Below the pieces are notes generated by a model that saw only the letters and a list, made by a program, of their open reading frames with translations, had not been told where the DNA came from and searched no databases. A stretch of 64,000 nucleotides of DNA from Thomasclavelia ramosa DSM 1402 (GTDB lineage Bacteria > Bacillota_I > Bacilli_A > Erysipelotrichales > Coprobacillaceae): assembly GCF_014131695.1 (NCBI RefSeq), contig NZ_CP036346.1, positions 3,038,001 through 3,102,000 on the forward strand, in the 5' to 3' direction. Both the position numbers and the translations under genes were made by a program. This document shows, in pieces, positions 9,337 through 16,786 of this stretch (position 1 is its first letter; each line of letters begins with the position of its first letter).

Positions 9337-10272
9337 TTAAATACAAATATAAATATAGCGTCCAAATTTAACATATTCTGTCTTTTTACGTAAGCAGCCG
9401 TCAATGATCAAAAAGCCAGCTTGATTTATTTCTTTACTCATTTCCTCAAAAGTTACCATAATCATTTTGTCACAAATTCTTCGCGAGGACTGAATCATTC
9501 TACACTGTTCTTCGTAAGTTATTGGAGTATATAAATTATATGGGATATCCATGATTGCAACATCGTAATGTTTTTGTAAGTCATGAATACTCACCTTATT
9601 AATCAAATACTCATCATAACCATAATACTTTAAATTTTTACGTGCTTGCCAAGATATTTCCCTGGAAATATCGAATCCTTCAATATCTAAATCTAAAGCG
9701 AGTCCTTCTAGAACAACTGTCCCCATACCACAACAAGGATCAACGATCGTTACCTGATCATTATCTCCAGCTGCTAAATTAACTAAAGTTCGAGCTAACC
9801 GGATATCTAAAGAATTAGAAAAAGTATTAGGTTTATCATCGTGTTTTTGCCAAGACGGAACACCATGATGATAATAACCGCAAAGCCATTGATCTTCTAA
9901 TTTTGTAATCGCGATAGTATGTTGCGGTCTAGACATATTAACACTTCCTGCAATACCCCAAGAAATATCTTTACACCTAAGTAAACTTTCTTGATAGTCA
10001 ACATGAGTAACTTCATTTTTTAAATATATTACTTTAAAATTCTGGTAATCTTTATGCAGCGCAGCCACTTTTTCGATTAGTTTATTAAAATCAGCATCTA
10101 TTCCCCAAAGATCGAGCTTTGCTTTTACAAAAACACTTTTATCAACACTATAATCTTTATTTGATAAATAATATTTACTCTTAAATTCATCTTTAAATAA
10201 TGTTCTAAATTCTAAAGCACATAATTCTTTATCTTCTGGGGGATAGTTAAAAACATATAAATACTTTTTCAT
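9337..10272 (-). CDS. Trm11/UPF0020-like SAM-dependent nucleic acid methyltransferase
   Basis: 311 aa. The C-terminal half is a Rossmann methyltransferase: SAM-binding motif DPCCGMGTVVLEG (~178-190) and catalytic DIPYNLY (~242-248, an N/DPPY-type motif used by N2-guanine and N6-adenine methylases). The N-terminal half has no clear motif and may be a divergent RNA-binding region. It most resembles the small Trm-G10/Trm11-like RNA methylases of Firmicutes; a tRNA or rRNA guanine is the likely target, but DNA cannot be excluded. Good RBS (AAAGGAG) before the ATG. It diverges from the O-antigen ligase-like gene over a 64-base promoter region. Confidence 0.75.
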   Translation of the reverse strand: MKKYLYVFNYPPEDKELCALEFRTLFKDEFKSKYYLSNKDYSVDKSVFVKAKLDLWGIDADFNKLIEKVAALHKDYQNFKVIYLKNEVTHVDYQESLLRCKDISWGIAGSVNMSRPQHTIAITKLEDQWLCGYYHHGVPSWQKHDDKPNTFSNSLDIRLARTLVNLAAGDNDQVTIVDPCCGMGTVVLEGLALDLDIEGFDISREISWQARKNLKYYGYDEYLINKVSIHDLQKHYDVAIMDIPYNLYTPITYEEQCRMIQSSRRICDKMIMVTFEEMSKEINQAGFLIIDGCLRKKTEYVKFGRYIYICI

Positions 10273-10336
10273 TATATCTCCTTTGTTTGTGTCTATTTTA
10301 TATTTATGCTATAGTAACAGTACTTGGAGGTCTATT

Positions 10337-11503
10337 ATGAAATTTATCAATTCATTAAAAGAACGTTTTACTAAGGAACAATTAATGATTATTGCTACCG
10401 CCCTTAGTTTATCTACCCCATTTTATATTTGTGTACCTTTTTTATTACTTGAAACATTATACCTATTGTACACTAAAAAAATTATAAATGCGTTTAAAAG
10501 TACCCCAAAATCTAAATATTTAATAATTTTTATGCTTTTAACATTAGCTATTTCTTTAATTTATCAAAATTGGATTGGTGTAGGATGTGTCGCACTTATC
10601 TTTATCTTTGTTTCACTAATGTTATATTATCGACAATATATCAATGAAGATACTTTTGAATTTATTTTAGATATGTTAATTGCATTATCGATTCTATGGG
10701 CCATTTATGGACTATTTGAACAAATTCAAATTCTCGATCGTTTAGGTTATGATCATTTTACTTTAAAAGTATTTAGCAGACGTGAAAATCGTCTTAATTC
10801 TGTTTTCTTCAATGCTAATTACTATGCCATGATGATTGAATTTACCATCATGATGATTGGATATAAAATATTTGGTACTAAAAATGTCAAAAAACAGCTT
10901 TATTATTTTATCGTTGCCTGCCTTAATTTCTTTTTATTATATATGACTGGATGTCGTACCGCTTTTGTTGCAACCGCTGGAGCAATGTTAGTATTCTTGA
11001 TCATCAATAAAAATTACCGGATTTGCAGTTTAATTGGGCTACTTTGTATCATTGGTGGTATTTATTTTATCTTTAATCCTGAACAGTTCCCAAGAATTGA
11101 AAAACTAGTTGATAACTTTACTGTAAGAACAAAGATCTGGCATGCTGCAATTGAAGGAATCAAAGCCCATCCGCTCTTTGGTCAAGGCCCAATGACATAT
11201 ATGATGATTTTTAAACAGTATGGTGGTCATGTCACTCAACATGCTCACAGCGTCTATCTTGATCCGATTTTATCATTTGGTGTCGTTGGCGTTGCTACTC
11301 TTGTTCCTTATATGTTTGATAATTGTAAAAGATTATTTAAGGTCTATCAAGAAAAGCTAAATCTCCGTTATGTCGCCCTTGTAATTTCATGCATTGCAGT
11401 TATTCTATTACATGGTGTTCTTGATTATACAATTTTCTGGGTACACACAGGTATGCTATTTTTATTAATTGCTTCATCATTTGAAATGTTTAAACATAAA
11501 TAA
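10337..11503 (+). CDS. O-antigen ligase/polymerase-like membrane protein (Wzy_C family)
   Basis: About 388 aa with roughly ten membrane helices and a long outside loop containing the Wzy_C-type pattern: TGCRTAF near 200 and GQGPMT...HAHSVYLDPILSFGVVG near 275-310. The family joins or polymerises lipid-linked glycans at the outer membrane face, or ligates them to other acceptors. The ATG at 10337 has GGAGG seven bases upstream; an earlier in-frame codon lies inside the divergent promoter region. Function in a Gram-positive is uncertain: capsule/exopolysaccharide polymerisation or protein O-glycosylation. Confidence 0.8.
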   Translation: MKFINSLKERFTKEQLMIIATALSLSTPFYICVPFLLLETLYLLYTKKIINAFKSTPKSKYLIIFMLLTLAISLIYQNWIGVGCVALIFIFVSLMLYYRQYINEDTFEFILDMLIALSILWAIYGLFEQIQILDRLGYDHFTLKVFSRRENRLNSVFFNANYYAMMIEFTIMMIGYKIFGTKNVKKQLYYFIVACLNFFLLYMTGCRTAFVATAGAMLVFLIINKNYRICSLIGLLCIIGGIYFIFNPEQFPRIEKLVDNFTVRTKIWHAAIEGIKAHPLFGQGPMTYMMIFKQYGGHVTQHAHSVYLDPILSFGVVGVATLVPYMFDNCKRLFKVYQEKLNLRYVALVISCIAVILLHGVLDYTIFWVHTGMLFLLIASSFEMFKHK

Positions 11504-11533
11504 AAAAAAGGAAATCATAATTTCCTTTTTTTA
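11504..11533. terminator. Bidirectional terminator after the O-antigen-ligase-like gene
   Basis: A-tract then GGAAAT / ATTTCC hairpin then T-tract, directly after the stop at 11503. It also covers the 3' end of the small gene on the other strand. Confidence 0.8.
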
Positions 11534-11704
11534 ATACCAGTCTTTGATTTGGACTTTTTCTTTTACACAAATTATTCCCATCCAAATTAGGCTAAAACCA
11601 ATTAAACCAACTACCCAAAGAGGAATTCCCTGGACTACGCAATCTCCAACTAGAATTTCTACAACTACAAATAAACTTATCGCAACTAAAGCTAATTTGT
11701 TCAT
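11531..11704 (-). CDS. Small membrane protein, 57 aa
   Basis: A short minus-strand gene with strong support: AAGGAGG lies nine bases before the ATG at 11702-11704, and the stop at 11531-11533 sits in the shared terminator. The product starts MNKLALVAISLFVVVEILVG and then has a second hydrophobic stretch (PLWVVGLIGFSLIWMGIICV) and a charged tail (KEKVQIKDWY), so it is a two-helix membrane peptide with both ends probably inside. No family recognised. It could be a small regulator of a membrane complex; it has no close operon partner. Confidence 0.6.
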   Translation of the reverse strand: MNKLALVAISLFVVVEILVGDCVVQGIPLWVVGLIGFSLIWMGIICVKEKVQIKDWY

Positions 11705-11820
11705 TAAAACCGCCTCCTTAATAAATATATGTTTATCCTTATCTTTATAATACTTATTTTGTAGACTAATAATATCATCAATTTGTTAACAAAATGTTAA
11801 ATTTTGGAATTTATGAAATA

Positions 11821-11993
11821 TGAAAAATGAGGCTGTTGCCTCATCTTTCATATACATAGGGAAAGTTATTCAAATAGAGCAGGTATAAGATATGATTAGT
11901 CTTTTAATCAAAATTTTATAGTGTGCATAAAGGACTTAGCATTATTTTATAACCAATCCATCTATACCATAGCTAAATTATCTAATATTCTCA
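11821..11993 (-). ncRNA. Candidate structured small RNA (~170 nt)
   Basis: No protein-coding frame fits the 334-base gap between 11705 and 12038, but a transcription unit does. A minus-strand extended -10 (TGATATAAT, core 12000-12005) would start transcription near 11993, and a hairpin ATGAGGC/GCCTCAT at 11827-11844 followed by TTTTTCAT ends it. Between them, GGTATAGATGGATTGGTT (minus strand, about 11968 down to 11951) pairs with a segment ending TATACC near 11882, giving about 17 pairs with two one-base bulges and some G-U pairs. Not recognised as a known family; 6S-like RNA is one thought but the pairing is not diagnostic. It might instead be the long 3' end of the upstream 58-aa gene's mRNA. 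Confidence 0.35.
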
Positions 11994-12038
11994 TTTAAAA
12001 TTATATCATCCCTGCTTTAATTCTATGTAAAGTTTTAG

Positions 12039-12215
12039 TTATTTAACCTCACCCTTACTAGCTAAATAGATAATTCCTAACATTACCGGTACAAAAACAA
12101 TAATTATTGCACTTCCCGGTAAATTACTATTACCACTATAAGCCATAACTCCTGACAAATTAGATAAAATTGTTATTAAAAACATTCCCAAACCTAACCC
12201 TAATCTCTTTTTCAT
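12039..12215 (-). CDS. Small membrane protein, 58 aa, unknown function
   Basis: Starts MKKRLGLGLGMFLITILSNL, with a positive N-terminus and a hydrophobic segment that could be a signal anchor or cleavable signal (ending VMAYSG), then a second hydrophobic stretch (SAIIIVFVPVMLGIIYLA) and a short charged tail KGEVK. AGAGGTG lies at good distance from the ATG at 12213-12215; a GTG nine bases earlier overlaps that site. No family recognised. It sits 77 bases downstream of the ZIP transporter gene on the same strand and may be its last operon member. Confidence 0.55.
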   Translation of the reverse strand: MKKRLGLGLGMFLITILSNLSGVMAYSGNSNLPGSAIIIVFVPVMLGIIYLASKGEVK

Positions 12216-12292
12216 TTCTGTCACCTCTTTAACCTCATTTTACTTAATTACAGAAACGAAACTATACAACTGTGCTTAAGATTATGTAAAGA

Positions 12293-13066
12293 TTAACCTA
12301 AGGCGACATCTAACATCATCATCACGACAAACCCAATAGCAAAACCAATAGTTGCAATATTACTATGATGCCCTTGTGAAGCCTCCGGAATAAGTTCCTC
12401 AACAACTACATAAACCATGGCTCCTGCCGCAAATGCTAATAGATATGGTAAAATCGGTACTACTAATGAAGCCATCAAAATAGTTAATCCTGCACCAATC
12501 GGTTCAACAATACCTGATAGCATCCCATATATAAATGATTTGTTCTTTGATAACCCAGAACTTTTTAACGGCATTGAAATAATTGCTCCTTCAGGAAAGT
12601 TTTGAATTGCAATTCCCAGCGATAAAGCTAAAGCTCCCGCATAAGTTACTCCCTGACTTCCAGATGCCAATCCCGCAAAAATAACTCCAACTGCCATTCC
12701 TTCTGGGATGTTATGCAAAGTTACTGCTAAGACTAACATTGTTGATTTTTTCAATTGACTTTTAGGACCCTCTTCTTCATTATCCAAATGCATATGAGGT
12801 ACATTACGATCAAGTAAAAGCAAAAAAGCTATTCCTAATAGAAAACCTACTGCTGCAGGAACAAACGCCATTTTTCCCAAATCACTTGACATATCCATCG
12901 CCGGAATCAATAGTGACCAAACAGAAGCTGCAATCATTACTCCCGAAGCAAATCCTAATAATACTTTCTGAACTAAATCGTTCATTTTATTTTTCATAAA
13001 ATAGACACACGCTGCCCCTGCCGTCGTTCCAATAAACGGAATCAATATTCCAATTAATGTTTCCAT
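12293..13066 (-). CDS. ZIP-family divalent metal transporter (ZupT-like)
   Basis: 257 aa, about eight membrane helices. The metal-binding helix carries HNIPEGMAVG (~118-127) and the next helix NFPEG (~156-160), the paired H-N-x-P-E-G signatures of ZIP transporters, which import Zn(II), Fe(II) or Mn(II). A His/Glu-rich cytoplasmic loop between helices 3 and 4 (VPHMHLDNEEE, ~89-99) is typical. The RBS lies in the end of the TetR gene one base upstream, so the two form an operon. The TetR operator in front of that operon implies induction by the ligand of the TetR protein. Confidence 0.9.
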   Translation of the reverse strand: METLIGILIPFIGTTAGAACVYFMKNKMNDLVQKVLLGFASGVMIAASVWSLLIPAMDMSSDLGKMAFVPAAVGFLLGIAFLLLLDRNVPHMHLDNEEEGPKSQLKKSTMLVLAVTLHNIPEGMAVGVIFAGLASGSQGVTYAGALALSLGIAIQNFPEGAIISMPLKSSGLSKNKSFIYGMLSGIVEPIGAGLTILMASLVVPILPYLLAFAAGAMVYVVVEELIPEASQGHHSNIATIGFAIGFVVMMMLDVALG

Positions 13067-13067
13067 A

Positions 13068-13580
13068 TTATATTTCCTTTCTTTCTAATAACTTATTCCA
13101 GCCCGCCTGATAAAATTCTTGTAAATCACTGACAAAATCCTCAGCTTGTTTCTCAGTCATTTGATGACGGACAATTTCAAAAACACCAAATAAATATGAA
13201 TGATTAATAATATGTGATAATTTATCATCAAAACCATGTTCATTAAATTGCTTCGTTTTTTCATTTACTAAACAATCTAAATATTCTTCATAACGAGTTC
13301 CTTTACTACAGCAAATGATTAATTTAAAAACTTCAAAATTTTGATAAATGTAATCAATCGTCTCAAGATTAATTCCCTCAACCAAATAATCATTTTTAAA
13401 TTCCTCAGACACTTCTTCAACAATATCATTAAAAAGTGCCTCTTTATTTTTATAATATCCATACATTGCTCCAGTTGTTACATGAGCTGCTTTGGCAATT
13501 TTTCTTAGCGATGCACCAAGATACCCACTATTTAAAAACTCCTGAGTCGCAACATTTATAATTTTTTCTTGTGTAGTCAT
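13068..13580 (-). CDS. TetR-family transcriptional regulator
   Basis: 170 aa. Residues ~5-50 form the TetR helix-turn-helix (LRKIAKAAHVTTGAMYGYYKNKEALF), followed by an all-helical ligand and dimer domain with no recognisable subgroup. The ATG at 13578-13580 has GGAGGTGACT immediately upstream. A near-perfect 21-bp palindrome starts 12 bases before it, so it very probably represses its own operon, which includes the ZIP metal transporter gene. A metal-responsive TetR would be unusual; the ligand is not known. Confidence 0.88.
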   Translation of the reverse strand: MTTQEKIINVATQEFLNSGYLGASLRKIAKAAHVTTGAMYGYYKNKEALFNDIVEEVSEEFKNDYLVEGINLETIDYIYQNFEVFKLIICCSKGTRYEEYLDCLVNEKTKQFNEHGFDDKLSHIINHSYLFGVFEIVRHQMTEKQAEDFVSDLQEFYQAGWNKLLERKEI

Positions 13581-13591
13581 AGTCACCTCCA

Positions 13592-13612
13592 AAATATAAC
13601 ACTGTTATATTT
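13592..13612. promoter_or_regulatory. TetR operator palindrome
   Basis: AAATATAACA, one C, then TGTTATATTT: perfect ten-base arms around a single central base, directly upstream of the RBS of the TetR-ZIP operon. Size and placement are those of a TetR-family operator that blocks transcription from its own promoter. Confidence 0.75.
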
Positions 13613-13665
13613 CGACATTATTCTACCTCAGAGCTATTGCATAAGCAAATAATATGCATAAAAAT

Positions 13666-13686
13666 AAGAACTTCGTAGAAGTTCTT
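13666..13686 (-). terminator. Terminator of the MscL-UvrA operon
   Basis: Perfect nine-base arms AAGAACTTC / GAAGTTCTT with a three-base loop, then ATTTTTA on the minus strand, overlapping the stop of the uvrA-like gene. Confidence 0.85.
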
Positions 13687-16081
13687 ACAAAAATTCACCA
13701 ATTATTGAATTCTCATTACCCTTTATATCATTTGGTGTCCCAGCAGCAATTACATAACCACCATCATTTCCTCCCGCTGGCCCCAGATCAACGATCCAGT
13801 CAGCAGCATTGATAATCTGCTGATTATGTTCAACGATTACTACTGTATTACCACTATCAACAATACGATCAAGCAAAAGTAGTAAATGCTCAATATCCAG
13901 AGGATGTAAGCCAATTGTTGGTTCATCAATTAAATAAAGATTATGTTTATTTATGTTTGTTAGTAATGTCGTTGCCAATTTTAAACGCTGTTTTTCACCA
14001 CCCGACAGCGTTGTTAAAACTTGTCCCAATTCTAAATACCCTAAACCAACATCTTGCAGCATTTTTAAAGTTTTAATTATTTTGGGACAATCACTAAAAA
14101 AACCGACCCCTTCATCAACTGATAAATGAAGCACATCATCAATTGAATGTTCATGATATTTTAATGCAAGGATTTCAGGAATGAAACGTTTTCCTTGACA
14201 AACTGGACAGACAACCTCAACATCTTTAAAAAATAACATGTTGCTAGTAACAGTTCCTAATCCTTCACAATTTTCACAACGTCCTCCTTGGCTGTTAAAA
14301 GAAAAATGTTTAGCCGTAAAACCCATTTCTTTAGTTGCTTCTAAACTTCCAAAAAGCTTTCTAATTTCATCATAAATTCCTGTATATGTAGCAATATTAG
14401 AGCGCCTTGTCGTCGTAATACTTTCTTGTCTGACAGCAATAATATCATCAAAATATCGATAATGCTGTTTAGCTAATACAGCAAACACCAAAGTACTTTT
14501 ACCAGACCCTGATACACCGGTAACAACATTTAAACAATCAACTAAAAAAGTTACATCAATATTTTTCAAATTATGAACATGAGCATTTTTCACCTCAAAA
14601 TATCGATTACTTGTTCGATATACTCTTTTACATTTCTTTTTATTAACAAAATATTGTCCAGTTATTGAACTAGGATTATTTTGCAACTCGTGATAAGTTC
14701 CTAATGCAAGAATTTGACCACCATGCTTTCCTGCACCAGGTCCAAGGTCAATTAAATAATCTGCTGCTTTAATTACATCTAAATCATGTTCAATTACAAT
14801 CACCGTATTCTCTTGATCTCGCAATTCCTTTAAAACATTAATAATTCCTGCTGTATCTTTAGGATGTAATCCCATTGTTGGCTCATCAAAAATATAAATT
14901 ATCCCCGTTAACTGACTTTGTAAAGCCGCTGCCAATTTAATTCTTTGTTTCTCACCGCCAGATAAAGTCATTGTTTGACGATCTAAATGCAAATATCCTA
15001 AACCAACATTAATGATTCTTTGAATTTTTGTTTTTAAATCAATTATATATTGTTGGACAGCTTCTTTTTGTGGTCCTGAAACAGTAGCTTCCAGCTGCTC
15101 AAGCCAATGTAGTAATTCCGTCAAAGGCATTTTTGTTGTTGCTGTAATAACTGTTTTATTCACTGTAATTTGACGACTTAATGAATTAAGCTTTTCACCA
15201 TGACAATCAGAACATACCTGTTCATCGAAATAACTGCTTATTTCTTTACTTTGATTTTTCTTTTCTTCAACCCGACGCCATAAATTAGTTATAATTCCTT
15301 CAAACTTACTTATTTTTATTTTACCAAAAAGTTCCTTAAACTGTTTTGATTCAGTTCCATATAATAAGATCACTCTTTGCTGCTGATTAAAATCAATCAC
15401 TTTTGTTTCCGGAGTCACTGAAAGCCCCAGTTCTCGATATACTTTTTCTAATTGTTCGATTTGATATTCTTTATAACGATGATGCCAAAATGCAACTGCA
15501 CCCTCGCGAAGAGATAAGTTTGGCTCAAGTACTTTATCTAAATTAAGTATTAATGTTTTACCTAATCCAAAGCAAGTTGGACAGGCACCTTTTTCACTAT
15601 TAAAAGAAAAATGTGATCTTGTTAATTTTTCCATCTTATAATGACAATAATTACAGTACATATAAACAGTAAAATCATTATCAGCTCGAACTAATTCTTC
15701 ATGACAGTATGATGCATCAATCATTTTACCACAGTGGGGACATTTACGAACTCCTAGCTTTTCATAAATCATTCGAATATCAGTGTAAATATCTGTTACT
15801 GTTCCCAGTGAAGAACGAGGATTATTATTTTTTTCATCCTGTGTAATTACAACTGCTGGTGAAACATTTCTTATTACTTCGACTCCTGGTTTATTAATTC
15901 CTTGAAAAGAAATTGCTTCTAAATACTGTCGCTGACATTCTTGATAAAGAACATCAATTGCTAAAGTTGATTTACCTGACCCGGATAAACCAGTGATTAC
16001 GACTAATTTATTCCGAGGAATCGTCAAATCAAGATTCTTTAAATTACCATGATACGCATTTTTAATTATAATATCTTTCAT
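13685..16081 (-). CDS. UvrA paralogue (short, class II type) ABC ATPase
   Basis: 798 aa against ~940 for housekeeping UvrA. Two ABC modules: Walker A GLSGSGKST near 31 and GVSGSGKST near 518, signatures TLSGGEKQR (two copies), and Walker B IIYIFDEPTMGLH and YLIDEPTIGLH. Zinc-finger cysteines are present (CPHCG, CPTCFGLG, CENCEGLG, CPVCQG). The stretch between CPHCG and CPTCFG is only ~50 residues, about 100 shorter than in UvrA, so the UvrB-interaction domain is missing. Such paralogues are linked to tolerance of DNA-binding drugs (DrrC-like) rather than nucleotide excision repair. It follows the mscL gene by 12 bases on the same strand. Confidence 0.88.
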   Translation of the reverse strand: MKDIIIKNAYHGNLKNLDLTIPRNKLVVITGLSGSGKSTLAIDVLYQECQRQYLEAISFQGINKPGVEVIRNVSPAVVITQDEKNNNPRSSLGTVTDIYTDIRMIYEKLGVRKCPHCGKMIDASYCHEELVRADNDFTVYMYCNYCHYKMEKLTRSHFSFNSEKGACPTCFGLGKTLILNLDKVLEPNLSLREGAVAFWHHRYKEYQIEQLEKVYRELGLSVTPETKVIDFNQQQRVILLYGTESKQFKELFGKIKISKFEGIITNLWRRVEEKKNQSKEISSYFDEQVCSDCHGEKLNSLSRQITVNKTVITATTKMPLTELLHWLEQLEATVSGPQKEAVQQYIIDLKTKIQRIINVGLGYLHLDRQTMTLSGGEKQRIKLAAALQSQLTGIIYIFDEPTMGLHPKDTAGIINVLKELRDQENTVIVIEHDLDVIKAADYLIDLGPGAGKHGGQILALGTYHELQNNPSSITGQYFVNKKKCKRVYRTSNRYFEVKNAHVHNLKNIDVTFLVDCLNVVTGVSGSGKSTLVFAVLAKQHYRYFDDIIAVRQESITTTRRSNIATYTGIYDEIRKLFGSLEATKEMGFTAKHFSFNSQGGRCENCEGLGTVTSNMLFFKDVEVVCPVCQGKRFIPEILALKYHEHSIDDVLHLSVDEGVGFFSDCPKIIKTLKMLQDVGLGYLELGQVLTTLSGGEKQRLKLATTLLTNINKHNLYLIDEPTIGLHPLDIEHLLLLLDRIVDSGNTVVIVEHNQQIINAADWIVDLGPAGGNDGGYVIAAGTPNDIKGNENSIIGEFL

Positions 16082-16093
16082 GTCAACTCCTGC

Positions 16094-16549
16094 TTAATCA
16101 ACTTTTTCTTCTAGAATAGAAGTACAATGAGGACAGCGGGTTGCCTCTTTCGCAACTTTTTCTCTACAATAAGGGCATACTTTTGTTGTTTCAACCAGCA
16201 CTTCTTCCTTGTCAGTCAATTTAGCTTTGATACTTTCATTAATTTTATTCATTGCACGAACAATTAAGAAAATAATCATTGCTATAATTAAGAAATTAAT
16301 CACCGCCGTTAAAAAACTTCCATACTTTAAAACTGGAGCATTTTCACCACTCCCCATGACAAGTTTTAAATCAGAAAAATCAACTCCGCCAAAAATCCCT
16401 AAAATCGGTGAAATAATATCATTATTAAGTGAAGTTACGATTGTTGTAAAAGCACCACCAACAATGACCCCTACAGCCATGTCCATAACATTTCCTCGAG
16501 TTATAAACTTCTTAAATTCCTCAATAATACCTGATTTTTTTTTCATCAT
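16094..16549 (-). CDS. mscL: Large-conductance mechanosensitive channel MscL with C-terminal zinc ribbon
   Basis: 151 aa. The N-terminal half is typical Msc[21 protein letters not shown], the glycine-rich first helix ([15 protein letters not shown]), a periplasmic-type loop and a second helix around 80-100. Homopentamers release solutes on membrane tension. Instead of the usual charged bundle, the C-terminus ends with a CxxC-x(8)-CxxC zinc ribbon ([18 protein letters not shown]). GGAGG lies before tandem ATG codons; either could start. Operon with the UvrA paralogue downstream. The channel call is secure; the ribbon's role is unknown. Confidence 0.92.
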   Translation of the reverse strand: MMKKKSGIIEEFKKFITRGNVMDMAVGVIVGGAFTTIVTSLNNDIISPILGIFGGVDFSDLKLVMGSGENAPVLKYGSFLTAVINFLIIAMIIFLIVRAMNKINESIKAKLTDKEEVLVETTKVCPYCREKVAKEATRCPHCTSILEEKVD

Positions 16550-16755
16550 TTAACCTCCTAACAAGTTAATATGTTTAATTATACCATATTTCTATTATTT
16601 CAACGTTTTTTCTTAATAGCTTATCAACATAATTATTAAATATAATAATTATGTAATTAAACCCCTAGTTTTATTTCTACAATTCAATAGCCAAATATAA
16701 TTTACTTGTATCTTCTTTTCTTGCTTGCTGCAAGTGCTTTATTAGTAAAAAATAA

Positions 16756-16779
16756 CAGGACAAATTAAACTTCATCCTG
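16756..16779 (-). terminator. Terminator of the Bce-type operon
   Basis: Minus-strand CAGGA / TCCTG hairpin followed by TTATTTTTT, just past the permease stop. The rest of 16550-16755 is AT-rich with the mscL promoter region and no gene. Confidence 0.6.
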
Positions 16780-16786
16780 CTTTTAT

